Shown piece by piece: positions 9,401-17,320 of a stretch of 64,000 nt of DNA. How positions within the stretch are numbered: position 1 is the first letter of the stretch; the number at the start of each line of letters is the position of its first letter. The stretch comes from Shinisaurus crocodilurus (Eukaryota > Chordata > Lepidosauria > Squamata > Shinisauridae). Made by a program: the position numbers and the translations under genes. The notes beneath the pieces are model-generated. The model had not been told where the DNA came from, did not search any database, and saw only the letters and a list, made by a program, of their open reading frames with translations. The stretch lies in contig CM037878.1 of assembly GCA_021292165.1 (NCBI GenBank), positions 290,332,971 through 290,396,970 of the forward strand, given 5' to 3'.

Positions 9401-10477
9401 GGACACGGCTCCCGAGACCTTTCCCAAACTGGAACTCAGCCATCAAACTGAAAAAGGCTTCCCACACACCGTCCTACTGTAAAGGAAGGGAGAGGTGCAG
9501 GCTACACATGTGGTGACAATGCAGAGTTAATTCACTGTGCCTGAACACAACAGGAACACTGCAAGCATCACATACCGGTGTACATCTATATGTAAAGCAA
9601 ACCTAGGGGACTTGCATCTACAGGTGTAGGCAATTTTAAGCCAATGGTCATTTCAAGCACATCAAAGAGGCCTAGCTAAAATGACTGTCTGAACCAAAGT
9701 TTGTTTTTGTCTTATTACTGGCAGGAAGCCTGACCTGGGGAAAAAAGAACATTATGAGGAACATTCTTGCTCAATTAGATTCATGCTCCAGGCAGGTCAA
9801 AACCACAAAAGACAAGTTGGGAAATTTCTATAGAACTGTGCAAGTAAAAACAAAACATCATCCCAGTATGAAAAAATATGAAGAGGCGGCATTAAAAGAG
9901 TGCAGTAGCCAATCAGAGTACAGAATGCAATCACATCACATATGTTCAAGTGTAAAACTATAAAAGTAAAGGGAAAATACTGGGTGGGGTTGCCCCCAGC
10001 AGAGAGTAATCTCTGCTGGCAGAAATCTGTATTGCTAATGTACACACTGTATTTTGTCTTGTTTTCTTTTGCTATGATAACCTGGCAACAAATACCATAT
10101 AGTATCAATTTCTTTCTATAGTTGTCTTAAATACACCTGCTTGGTGTTAATAAAATTTTAAAATATAGTCTATGAGCATCTATTTACAAAATGACTGGGT
10201 TGAGTGTAAAATGACCGAATCCTTCTCAGCATCAGGAAAACCACTTCTCTATGGACCCAGATACAAACAGGTAGGAGCCTGTCAAGATAACAGGAAGTCT
10301 GCTTAATTAAGTTTATTATCCATAAATTATTTCTCCTACACAGGGACTCACCTGCAACCTGACCTTAGCTGTATCCAGGGGGAAGGTGATGAGGTCTGCA
10401 ATGCAGGCGGCTGTTCCAGCCCCCACAAACTTGACAGTGGCTGTTGGGGGGATATCGGTGGGCTTGAATCCAACCAT
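3289..10477 (-). CDS. UCP2: Mitochondrial uncoupling protein 2
   Basis: Joined coding exons on the minus strand: 10477-10352, 8726-8519, 8258-8064, 6112-6011, 5539-5359, 3403-3289. They total 927 bases, 308 residues plus stop, with GT-AG junctions throughout and no frame break. The product is an inner-mitochondrial-membrane anion/proton carrier of the SLC25 family. The carrier signature appears three times: PLDTAK (33-38), PTDVVK (135-140) and PVDVVK (233-238), one per two-helix repeat. The conserved block [20 protein letters not shown] is intact, and the protein ends in WEAPF as UCP2 does (UCP3 ends ESPF). It is one residue shorter than human UCP2, and the missing codon is in coding exon 2. 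The start is the MVGFK methionine usual for UCP2. UCP3 lies upstream on the same strand. Introns are loaded with transposons, but the reading frame is untouched. Confidence 0.96.
3554..5054. mobile_element. 1.5-kb hAT element in the UCP2 last intron
   Basis: Ends are CAACGTTCTCCAACC and GGTTGGGGACCACTG, imperfect inverted repeats of the hAT type, each followed inward by GTCGCGAC-like blocks. It is flanked by an exact 8-bp duplication CTCTAGCC at 3546-3553 and 5055-5062. I see no transposase reading frame, so it is non-autonomous. A Sauria SINE is nested inside at 4334-4584. The element makes up about 77 percent of the intron between UCP2 coding exons 5 and 6. Confidence 0.85.
4334..4584 (+). 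mobile_element. Sauria-type tRNA-derived SINE
   Basis: Full-length layout: a tRNA-like head (GAGAGTGTTGGACTGGGA, then a B-box-like GGTTCTAGTCC), a conserved body (CTCAGCCTAACCTACC, CAGGGTTGTTGTGAGGATA), a tail GGTGGGGTATAAATATAA and an A-rich end. The family uses LINE machinery supplied in trans. Nested within the hAT element at 3554-5054, so it is younger than that insertion. Confidence 0.85.
5359..5539 (-). CDS. UCP2: UCP2 coding exon 5
   Basis: 181 bases, the length usual for this exon in vertebrate UCP2. It encodes residues 211 (part) to 271 (part): DNLPCHF, then [12 protein letters not shown], the third carrier signature, and [10 protein letters not shown]. Acceptor CTGCACAG, donor GTAAGC. 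Confidence 0.95.
6011..6112 (-). CDS. UCP2: UCP2 coding exon 4
   Basis: 102 bases, the canonical length. It encodes residues 177 (part) to 211 (part), with [20 protein letters not shown] and then LLKYNLMT. Acceptor TTGTTTAG, donor GTAGGG. Confidence 0.95.
6233..7024. mobile_element. Type B palindromic MITE split by an LTR
   Basis: The left half (6233-6277) starts AGGCATGATCCGACGG and ends CGCCCCAGCCAG. The right half (6950-7024) starts GCCCAGCTCTGCTGGCTGGG and ends CGGATTGTGCCC. The halves are inverted repeats of each other, and the whole is flanked by TTA on both sides (6230-6232 and 7025-7027), a 3-bp target pattern shared with the copies at 12474-12551 and 25372-25492. The LTR at 6278-6949 sits at the palindrome centre. 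Confidence 0.65.
6278..6949. mobile_element. Solo LTR, copy 1
   Basis: A 672-bp unit starting TGTTGGTGCGTGTG and ending CACAACA, closely similar along its length to 15604-16264, whose 5-bp duplication is exact. Here the flanks are GCCAG and GCCCA, so the duplication is imperfect. No internal viral genes lie beside it. It is an old endogenous retroelement remnant in the UCP2 intron between coding exons 3 and 4. Confidence 0.7.
7249..7555. mobile_element. hAT element hosting a nested MITE
   Basis: Ends CAGGGCCGGTGC and GCACCGGTCCTG are inverted repeats, with the exact 8-bp duplication ATTATGAC at 7241-7248 and 7556-7563. The type A MITE at 7272-7406 with its own duplication sits inside. Without the nested copy the element is about 164 bp. 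Confidence 0.85.
7272..7406. mobile_element. Type A hairpin MITE, intact
   Basis: 135 bp, almost a perfect hairpin: CAGTGTTTCTCAACCTTGGG at one end and its complement at the other, with a core containing CTACAACTCCCAGCATGCCC facing its complement. An exact 8-bp duplication, CATTAGGC, lies at 7264-7271 and 7407-7414, which is diagnostic of hAT-mediated insertion. It cannot encode a protein. Confidence 0.9.
8064..8258 (-). CDS. UCP2: UCP2 coding exon 3
   Basis: 195 bases, matching the usual exon length. It encodes residues 112 (part) to 177 (part): [20 protein letters not shown], the second signature [10 protein letters not shown], and [15 protein letters not shown]. Acceptor CTTTGGCAG. The donor reads GTTGGT, weaker than GTAAGT, while all other UCP2 donors are closer to consensus. 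Confidence 0.95.
8519..8726 (-). CDS. UCP2: UCP2 coding exon 2
   Basis: 208 bases encoding residues 43-111 and the first base of 112. It begins [18 protein letters not shown] and includes [20 protein letters not shown] and [18 protein letters not shown]. The matching UCP3 exon has 211 bases, so this copy has lost one codon in the variable loop after IQGE. Acceptor TGTGCAG, donor GTAAGT. Confidence 0.95.
9245..9300 (-). repeat. LINE 3' tail fragment
   Basis: Complement of the motif AACCGCTCAGAGAGCTTTGG followed by TATAGAAATG and an AAT-rich end. The same tail is better preserved at 13045-13170 and 43480-43595. Only the last 60 bases or so are recognisable. Confidence 0.5.
9500..10270 (+). repeat. 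LTR-like AT-rich segment (tentative)
   Basis: Between 9950 and 10160 the plus strand has a TATA-like ACTATAAAAG, then a stretch ending in AATAAAATTT about 190 bases later, the order seen in retroviral-type LTRs. No terminal TG/CA pair with duplicated flanks could be fixed, so this is only a suggestion. It lies in the UCP2 intron between coding exons 1 and 2. Confidence 0.25.
10352..10477 (-). CDS. UCP2: UCP2 coding exon 1 (start)
   Basis: 126 bases, residues 1-42, starting [17 protein letters not shown] and ending in the first carrier signature [10 protein letters not shown]. Donor GTGAGT. On the minus strand the likely splice acceptor CCGGCAG lies only 12 bases before the ATG (10490-10491), so most of the 5'UTR must come from upstream non-coding exons, as in mammals. 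Confidence 0.95.
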
Positions 10478-11027
10478 CTTGACAGCTTCCTGCCGGTTTT
10501 ATGGATGAGATGAAGGACACAAAAGCAGCAAAGAACTGCTGGGTGCTGATGTAACAAAATGACGAGACAAGTGAACTCTGTCCCTGTCTGGGAGAAAGAA
10601 GAAAATCCTTCTCGCTAACAATCCTGATACGTTCAGGTTAACACTGACCGCGTCATATGAAGAAGACAAAGAAAAGGCCAGTTTACATCCGAAGACCTCG
10701 ATCTGTATTTTTAAATTGCAAGAACACCCATCCTACAGATAGGAAATCAATGAACTACAAATAATTACATCAGAAGTCCCAAAGCCTGAAGAAACATCGT
10801 AAGCTCAGGGCCGGTTCACACATGACAGAACAATAAACCTGGGTTGGCCACCAAGCGTACACCCAACAGGGTGTCGGGAGCGAATCGCAGCTCACCGACA
10901 TGCGTTTGAAGGCCGCTGGTCTGACACGTTCACGTTTAGAGCACGCGAGGAAGTCCTGCTCTCGGCTCGCATTTGTGCAACGGAGTGGGCTTCTGGCGTG
11001 CCTTAAGGTTGCCATCAGTGGCTACTA

Positions 11028-11230
11028 GTCCCAGTGGCTTTATGCTACCTCCAGTATCAGAGGCAGTATGCACTCCAGTCGCTGGGGAACATGGCCGGGG
11101 GAAGGTGCTGTGGCACTCACGGTCCCGCTTGTACGCTTCCCGTGGGCAGCTGGTTGGCCACTGTGTGAACAAAATGTCGGTCAAGAATGGACCCTTGGTC
11201 TGATCCAACAGGGCTCGTCTGGTGTTTAGG
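11028..11230 (+). repeat. CR1-type LINE 3' fragment
   Basis: Contains GATACTGGAGG-like and GGGGAACATGG blocks, then GCAGCTGGTTGGCCACTG and CTTGGTCTGATCCAACAGGG. These are the same blocks, in the opposite orientation, as the fragments at 16808-17056, 28690-28985, 39955-40395 and 48845-49400. Diverged and truncated. Confidence 0.55.
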
Positions 11231-11324
11231 CTAGCAAGTTAGGCTTCAAATGTGAGCAAGCCATTTTGGATAAATGCTGGGAAAAAAGGCCAGGGGGGCA
11301 GGTGGTTCTACACCAGTGTTCTCC

Positions 11325-11372
<48 letters not shown>

Positions 11373-11545
11373 TATTATTATTATTATTATTATTATTTAT
11401 TTATTACCCGCCTCTCCATCTAGATCGAGGCGGGGAACAACAGAAAATATAAAATACCTGAACTAAAACAACACAATATATACTATTAAAACATCTTAAA
11501 ACATCCTAAAAACATCTTAAAACATCTTAAAAACATCTTTAAAAC
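11325..11545 (-). repeat. LINE tail with (AAT)n-(ATT)n microsatellite
   Basis: At 11327-11398 an AAT repeat switches to ATT, giving a palindromic microsatellite. It is followed by a LINE 3' end in reverse orientation (CCGCCTCTCCATCTAGATCG, then repeated ACATCTTAAA). The same tail occurs in the opposite orientation at 22050-22240. Confidence 0.65.
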
Positions 11546-11612
11546 ATCCAACCTTGGGTCCCCAGATGTTTTTGGCCTACAACTCCCAGCATGCCCCAGC
11601 CAGCATAGCTGT
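11544..11612 (+). repeat. Half copy of type A MITE
   Basis: Reads CCAACCTTGGGTCCCCAGATG, then TTTTTGGCCTACAACTCCC and GCCCCAGCCAGCATAGCTG, that is, one arm and the centre of the type A hairpin. The second arm is absent. Confidence 0.6.
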
Positions 11613-12010
11613 CGCTCTAACTTACAGCCTCAGAACGTGACCAGGAGCTTGCAAGACTGTGGGATACGAACGGCGTTGCCCGCGTGGCAAGTCCACACCA
11701 TGCGGGCACGCCGAGGGACATTCGGCATTGGATTACGTATTTCTGTAGCACAGCCAGTTCTCCAAGCTGGGGCCCTCCCAAACGATTTGGACTACAATCC
11801 TCATCACCCCCAGGCTGCACGGCCAACGCGCCCGCTTGGGGAAGGCAGAGTTCGGCGCTGAAGTCGGCGGGCTCAGGCCGTTTGGCTGGCGTCCCCCCCT
11901 TCCTCTCGCTCGAGCCACCCGAGGCTCGCCACACCGTATTCGCAAGCTGTGTTCAGTGGCAGGCCTGTTGCCCTAGCACGTGTCAAAAGTGGCCCCAACA
12001 TCCCCCTGAC

Positions 12011-12033
12011 TGGCTGTTGCTAAGCAACAGCCA
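12011..12033. promoter_or_regulatory. Perfect palindrome resembling an RFX X-box
   Basis: Eleven-base arms TGGCTGTTGCT and AGCAACAGCCA around one base. The inner GTTGCTAAGCAAC fits the inverted-repeat shape bound by RFX factors. It lies in a stretch with no recognised repeat. Whether it binds anything is unknown. Confidence 0.3.
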
Positions 12034-12267
12034 GTAGAGCCACGAAGCCACCCACTTGCCAAGGCCCGGGCATGAGCTTTGGGGCCAGAGCATCCTCATG
12101 ATTTTTAGGCCAACAGCGGCCACCACATGCACAGTAGGGTGAGCCCAGCAACAGGAACTCTGCATTGCTGGTTGGTTGGTTGGTTGGTTAAGTGACCTGA
12201 AGAATCTCAGTTTCTGTTTATGATACTTTAAAGCAGGGGTGTTGAACCTCAAGCCCATAGGCCAAAC

Positions 12268-12268
<1 letters not shown>

Positions 12269-12331
<63 letters not shown>
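12269..12331. repeat. GGCT microsatellite
   Basis: About 15 units of GGCT inside the hAT-like element at 12234-12692, probably expanded from the repeat GGCTGGCTGG in that element. Confidence 0.9.
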
Positions 12332-12334
<3 letters not shown>

Positions 12335-12473
12335 GCCTGGGGCCCCCAGAAGGCTACACAGCCTTCCCCCACCCCCCAACTGTTTGGTGGTTACCCAGCT
12401 TTTGCACATTTCCCCCAATTCTAAAAGGCTGAATTGCCTCTCCTGAGGTTTAGGTACTGGCGATAAGGAATTA

Positions 12474-12551
12474 AGGGTACAATCCTATGCAAGTTTAGAC
12501 AGAAAAAAAGGACAACTCCCAGCATGCCCCAGCCAGCTAAGGATTGCACCT
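12474..12551. mobile_element. Truncated type B MITE, nested
   Basis: Ends AGGGTACAATCC and GGATTGCACCT are inverted repeats, with TTA on both sides (12471-12473, 12552-12554). One arm has ACAACTCCCAGCATGCCCC, while most of the second arm is deleted. Inserted in the hAT-like element at 12234-12692. Confidence 0.65.
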
Positions 12552-13044
12552 TTAAACTAAAATATGCTGATATTTTGGCCTTTGGGGCCATTTTGCCTTT
12601 GGGCACACCCCTTTGCCTTTTGCCCACTGGAATGCGGCCCCCGAGAGCTGCTCCAAAATGGACCTCGGGCTGAGGGAGGTTCTGCACCCGTACTTTAAGG
12701 CAAGGCACCATCTCAGGCTAGCCCAGCTCACAGGGGCGTTAGCGTTGTTGTCTCCGTGTGTTCCATTAATAACTCCTCCTGGACACAGCACAGCAGTAAA
12801 CTAATATACACGGGGACAGAAGGAGCTCGACATGGAACACAAAAAAAGCTAGGACATCAGAATGCCACTCTGGACTCCTCTGAGGGAGGGTGCAATGCAG
12901 AGACTGGCAACCATGATGAGGAGCAGAGGAAGAGAATCGGTTTCCCCACACACATTGGTATTTAATGGCATGTCTGCTGTTTTTAACAAATCTAGTTTGT
13001 ACTGAACTTGTTTTAGCGGTTCCAATTGTTGTTGAATTCCGTAT

Positions 13045-13170
13045 ACTGAAAAAAAATTTCCGCCGTATTTTATTGTATTTGTGGTCTGTGCTTTTGTGTA
13101 TCGCTGTGAACCGCCCAGAGAGCTTCGGCTATTGGGTGGTATAGAAATGAAATAAACAATAATATAATAA
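13045..13170 (+). repeat. LINE 3' tail
   Basis: GAACCGCCCAGAGAGCTTCG then GCTATTGGGTGGTATAGAA and an AAT-rich end, the same tail as at 43480-43595. No coding part is attached. Confidence 0.6.
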
Positions 13171-13252
13171 TATTATTTAGGAAAGATGCAGAAGTTCCAC
13201 CCAGGCGAGAAAACTTTGCCTTGGCCACCTTCACATGCACACACATATATAC

Positions 13253-14266
13253 AGAAACATACAACAAGGGACTATGTTTAAAATCCTGACAAACACAAAG
13301 CATAGAAACTTAAAAGTCAAGAATTGTATATATAAAAAATAACCATAAAATATAGTAAAATAGATTAAATTTTATAATGTAATATAAAAATTTCCAGAAA
13401 TGTTTTTTAAAAAATTATATATATAAAACATGTATAAGACAGAAACAATTAGACCTGTAAAATACAACGTCTTAAGGGCTGAAGATGATAATAATGTCCT
13501 TTCAGACTTGAGGACCTCTCTCTCTAGATGAAGTATTATTAGTGCCAAAGTTTTTTTTGTTTGGTGCTTCCAGAGAAATGTCCTCACAGCGTGTAAGCTT
13601 TCTTTACTCGTGTGTAGAAGCCAAACGCGTTTCACCCCAAAGGCCTTCTTCAGTGGCCCTGTAGTTTTCACTTAAGTCAATATACAAGCTAATGCTCTGT
13701 ATCTCTCCAATTCAAGGTTGGTTTCTTCTACCAAGCTCCTGAGGCAGCTTGCTTCAGGGCCACTGAAGAAGGCCTTTGGGCCGAAACGCGTTTGGCTTTT
13801 ACACACGAGTAAAGAAAGCTTACACGCTGTGAGGACATTTCTCTGGAAGCACCAAACAAAAAAAACTTTGGCACTAATAATACTTCATCTAGAGAGAGAG
13901 GTCCTCAAGTCTGAAAGGACATTATTATCATCTTCAGCCCTTAAGACGTTGTATTTTACAGGTCCAGGGCTTTTTTTCTGGTGGAACTCACCGGAACTGA
14001 GTTCCAGCACCTTTTCTTCTATTAATTGCATTACAATTTAATCGCCATCTACTCCCGAGGAAATGTAATCCAAGAGTTCCGGTACCTTTTTCTCCAGAAA
14101 AAAAGCACTGTACAGGTCTAATTGTTTCTGTCTTATACATGTTTTATATATATAATTTTTAAAAAAACATTTCTGGAAATTTTTATATTACATTATAAAA
14201 TTTAATCTATTTTACTATATTTTATGGTTATTTTTTATATATACAATTCTTGACTTTTAAGTTTCT
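13253..14266. mobile_element. Penelope-like inverted repeat (head-to-head)
   Basis: Two arms of equal length face each other: 13304-13661 (358 bp) and 13755-14266 (358 bp once the 154-bp insertion is removed). Each carries, on opposite strands, a block CTGAAGAAGGCC followed by GAAACGCGTTTGGC, the kind of motif found in the terminal repeats of Penelope-like elements, where it belongs to a hammerhead ribozyme. A 14-bp direct repeat, ACACACATATATAC, lies at 13239-13252 and 14267-14280, exactly against the right end. It could be a target duplication. There is no reverse transcriptase between the arms. Confidence 0.55.
13965..14110. mobile_element. Type D hAT MITE with preserved empty site
   Basis: 146 bp, ends CAGGGCTTTTTTTCTGG and CCAGAAAAAAAGCACTG, with the exact 8-bp duplication TACAGGTC at 13957-13964 and 14111-14118. 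The opposite arm of the surrounding inverted repeat has the uninterrupted target (GACCTGTAAAA on the plus strand near 13453). A second copy is at 30857-31005. Confidence 0.92.
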
Positions 14267-14939
14267 ACACACATATATACCGCATGTCTGAAAGTATGAC
14301 ACGGGCAATCGTCCCCAGCTAACGCGGGTAAACTCAAGACCGTGTCAAGAGTGCCACGACAGGATCCAGCCTCCAGTTGGCAGCTTGAGATCCTGCAAGA
14401 GCAGCTTGCCCACTGGCACAGAGAAGACTTCTGTTGCAGCTGCACTGACCTTGGTAAAAGATCCTGCATCACTGAAGATGTCTCCGGGTTATCTCTACGC
14501 CGCTCAGACTGAGTCAGCGATAACTGGAAACCAGCCGAGTCACACATTTTCGTGTGGGAAGCCAAGTCAGCCCTTCCCATAGTAGTTTTACAGCTTTCCT
14601 TCTGAGTGGACCAATACAGAGCCACTAATTTGGTACTAAATGCAATTCATTTTATCATCCTCAGTAATCTCAACAATCTATCAATCCTCTATATATCAGC
14701 CCCACTGCAACAGATTACAGAGGATTTTATATATATTCATTTATTCACTCTTAAGGGCAAATAGCTTCAGAGGGTGTGTTTGGCCCCAAGGTTATCCGAC
14801 CATTAAGCAAGCCATGGAATGGGCTTTTCTGCTGGCACCCCACCCTTCTCCCATGCAGTTTCTTCCCCCACCCTCCAACGGGCACAATATGGCATAGAAA
14901 GAATAGTTAAGACCTCAAAAAGATGATCTTAGTAAGGGT

Positions 14940-15330
14940 TAAACTGTATTACGTGTACAAGCCATCCAATATAACATGGCCCTGGAAACCTCACTCAATG
15001 TAAAAGATGTCCATGCCTTACCAGGATACTTGCCAGGCAAATAGGACTTGGCAGAGGGGTAGAACACAGGGCTTGGGAAGGCTACTCTAACGGCTAAGTG
15101 TATTATCCTGCAACACTGGAAAGAAAACAAAACCCCAAATATACACAAACAGATTCAAGATCTGTTGACCTTAGCCACCCATGAAGAGGTATGTTACACC
15201 AAATTACTAAAGGTAAATAAATCCCGATTAATATGGGGAACTGTTCTTGAATTATTTGCAGAGTAGTGGGATCCACCGCTAAACCCGGGCAGACCTGCCA
15301 AGAGACATTTATTTTTAATATCATCATCTC
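14940..15330 (+). repeat. L1-like ORF2 C-terminal fragment
   Basis: The plus-strand reading around 15098-15265 resembles the end of an L1-clade ORF2 (CIILQHWKENKTPNIHKQ, then LTLATHEEVCY and LIWGTVLELF), followed by a stop. Frame shifts are present upstream. It is a dead fragment. Confidence 0.45.
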
Positions 15331-15603
15331 TACGTAACTATATGTTTATCTAATTTTTGTTTAATGATTTTACTTGTATACATGAAACCGATACTCTTTA
15401 AATACAGTATGAAGGGGGGGGAGGTGTTTACCATTTGTATTGTATTGAAAAATGGGGGGGGGGGGAATCTAATAAAAGAGTTCAACTGTTGCCAAACTAG
15501 GCTTTTGGAATTATTGCTAGTAAGTCCTTAGCGTGGATTTCCCAAAGGTTTCAGCATTTTGCTGCAAACAAGGGAACCAGCAGGATTAGCAGGAAGAAGA
15601 AAT

Positions 15604-16264
15604 TGTTAGTGCGTGTGAGCAGCAGAGTGCGTGTGCGCATGGGAGATTTAAAATCCTGTCTGTGTGCTAGCAGAGGCCTGTTATTCCACACACAGATCTT
15701 CCAGATCTCAGCTCCCCCCTTTTCGCAGCGTGCAGCGTGTTGTGAAGATGCCAGCCCAGCCTGCCTGTAATCCAACTTCCTTCCAGCTTCCCCGTTTGCA
15801 GATTAATCCATGGAGTCAGGAAACACTCTGTAACACCACAGGTCTAATTCTACCTGTTTATTCACTTAGCAAGTAAAGTTCTACAGAGTATACATTTCCT
15901 AGTTACAGTCCATGTGCAGAGTATAAATGCATAGCAAGCATTACATCCAGTGGAGTAAGTTGAGCTTCACTCCACCTCAGCAAAGAAGTTACATTGTTGC
16001 AGTGACAAAGTCCAGCAAGAAGAACAAAGGAGAAGAGAGAAAGCAGTCCTGCCTCTCTCTAAGATGGCTTCAGACAGAAAAACAAGTTAGCACGTCATCA
16101 GAACATACAACCATGTGACTAGCTCATAATGCTCCCACGGTTTAGGCTTCCCATGCGAAAAACACGAGAACCCAGAAAGACATAACAAACTTGTTTACAG
16201 CCATTCTGTTCTTTCCATGTGTAAACAGTGTGCTACAGCTGGTGAAGTGATTCATATCACAACA
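15604..16264. mobile_element. Solo LTR, copy 2, with exact TSD
   Basis: 661 bp from TGTTAGTGCGTGTGAGC to ATCACAACA, flanked by GAAAT on both sides (15599-15603, 16265-16269). The TG/CA ends and 5-bp duplication are the signature of integrase-mediated insertion. It is the same element as 6278-6949. No internal coding region remains, so it arose by LTR-LTR recombination. Both copies lie between the UCP2 promoter and the 3' coding exons. Confidence 0.85.
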
Positions 16265-16807
16265 GAAATTGGTTTAAAGATCATAGCCAGAGATCAGATC
16301 AGAACGGTGAAATACCCATTTGAATATACCCACAGTTCATAAACAAGATTAAACACATCAGCTACACCAAGCTCATGCTATGCCAAGAAAATCCTGAATT
16401 TTTCATCTTGCAAAAGTTATGGTGAGTGTAAACAAGTGTTTGTTCAAGTCATTCGTTCTGCTTTTCATGAAGAAAGGTGAGGTTATCCAGGGCAATTAAA
16501 TCCCTTCCCCCACCTAGTGGAAATCCACAGAAGCCAGGGTGGCCAAGTAAATCACGACAGGTACTGTCTACGCACTTTCAGACCTAACTTTGTATCCCCA
16601 GGGACTAGAAGTTTACTCCCCTGTTAAAAATGGAAATCAAGATATTCAGGATGCAGAATATTCAGCAACCAATTCCTGTGCTTGTGCAGCACACTCCTAG
16701 AATCGCAGAACAAACAGACTAGTAAAACATAACATTTGGCTTTGGCCAGCTCCCTGCCTGAGATATTTTATAATTCTTTTGCATAATTCTTCTCCTGATT
16801 CTAGTAT

Positions 16808-17056
16808 TAAGAACATAGGAAGAGCCCTGCTGGATCAGACCAAGGGTCCATCTAGTCCAGCATTCTATTCACACAGTGGCCAACCAGCTGCCCACGGGAA
16901 ACCCACAAGCAGGACATGAGTGCAACAGCACCCTCCCGCCCATGTTCCCCAGCAACCAGAGTACTCAGGCATACTGCCTCCGATACTGGAAGAAGCATAT
17001 AGCCAATCAGGACTAGAAGCCACCGATGGCCTTCTCCTCCATGAATTCATGTAGAG
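16808..17056 (-). repeat. CR1-type LINE 3' fragment
   Basis: Plus-strand blocks GAACATAGGAAGAGCCCTGC, CACAGTGGCCAACCAGCTGC, GCAGGACATGAGTGCAACAG and CCCATGTTCCCCAGCAAC match the other copies at 28690, 39955 and 48845. The longer copy at 48845-49400 shows CR1-like coding sequence on the minus strand, which sets the orientation. Confidence 0.6.
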
Positions 17057-17189
17057 GGAAAAGATACGGGGGTGCTTCCTAGTGCTACCAATTAAAATAC
17101 ATTCTGCAACGATTCCATCTTTTCCTCCTTCACATGCCTTTTTGTGGAAAGGAAAAGATGATGGAAGAAGCAGTGGACAAACACTAGAG

Positions 17190-17320
17190 CAGTGTTCTCC
17201 AACCTTGGGTCCCCAGATGTTTTTGGCCTACAACTCCCAGCATGCCCCAGCCAGCTATGCTGGGGCATGCTGGGAGTTGTAGGCCAAAAACATCTGGGGA
17301 CCCAAGGTTGGAGAACACTG
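17190..17320. mobile_element. Type A hairpin MITE, intact
   Basis: 131 bp, nearly perfect palindrome starting CAGTGTTCTCCAACCTTGGG and ending in its complement, with arms of about 62 bases. Exact 8-bp duplication CACTAGAG at 17182-17189 and 17321-17328. The core contains CTACAACTCCCAGCATGCCC in both orientations. Confidence 0.92.

Larger units (their letters stand above)
12234..12692. mobile_element. hAT-like element with GGCT repeat
   Basis: Starts CAGGGGTGTTGAACCTC and ends GAGGTTCTGCACCCGTA, imperfect inverted ends, with near-matching 8-bp flanks CTTTAAAG and CTTTAAGG. It includes a GGCT microsatellite at about 12269-12331 and a nested type B MITE at 12474-12551. Fragments with related ends or body occur near 34796-34960 and 40600-40735. 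Confidence 0.6.

Noticed and set aside
11266..11466. Open frame with a long isoleucine run
   Set aside because: This is the translation of the AAT/ATT microsatellite.
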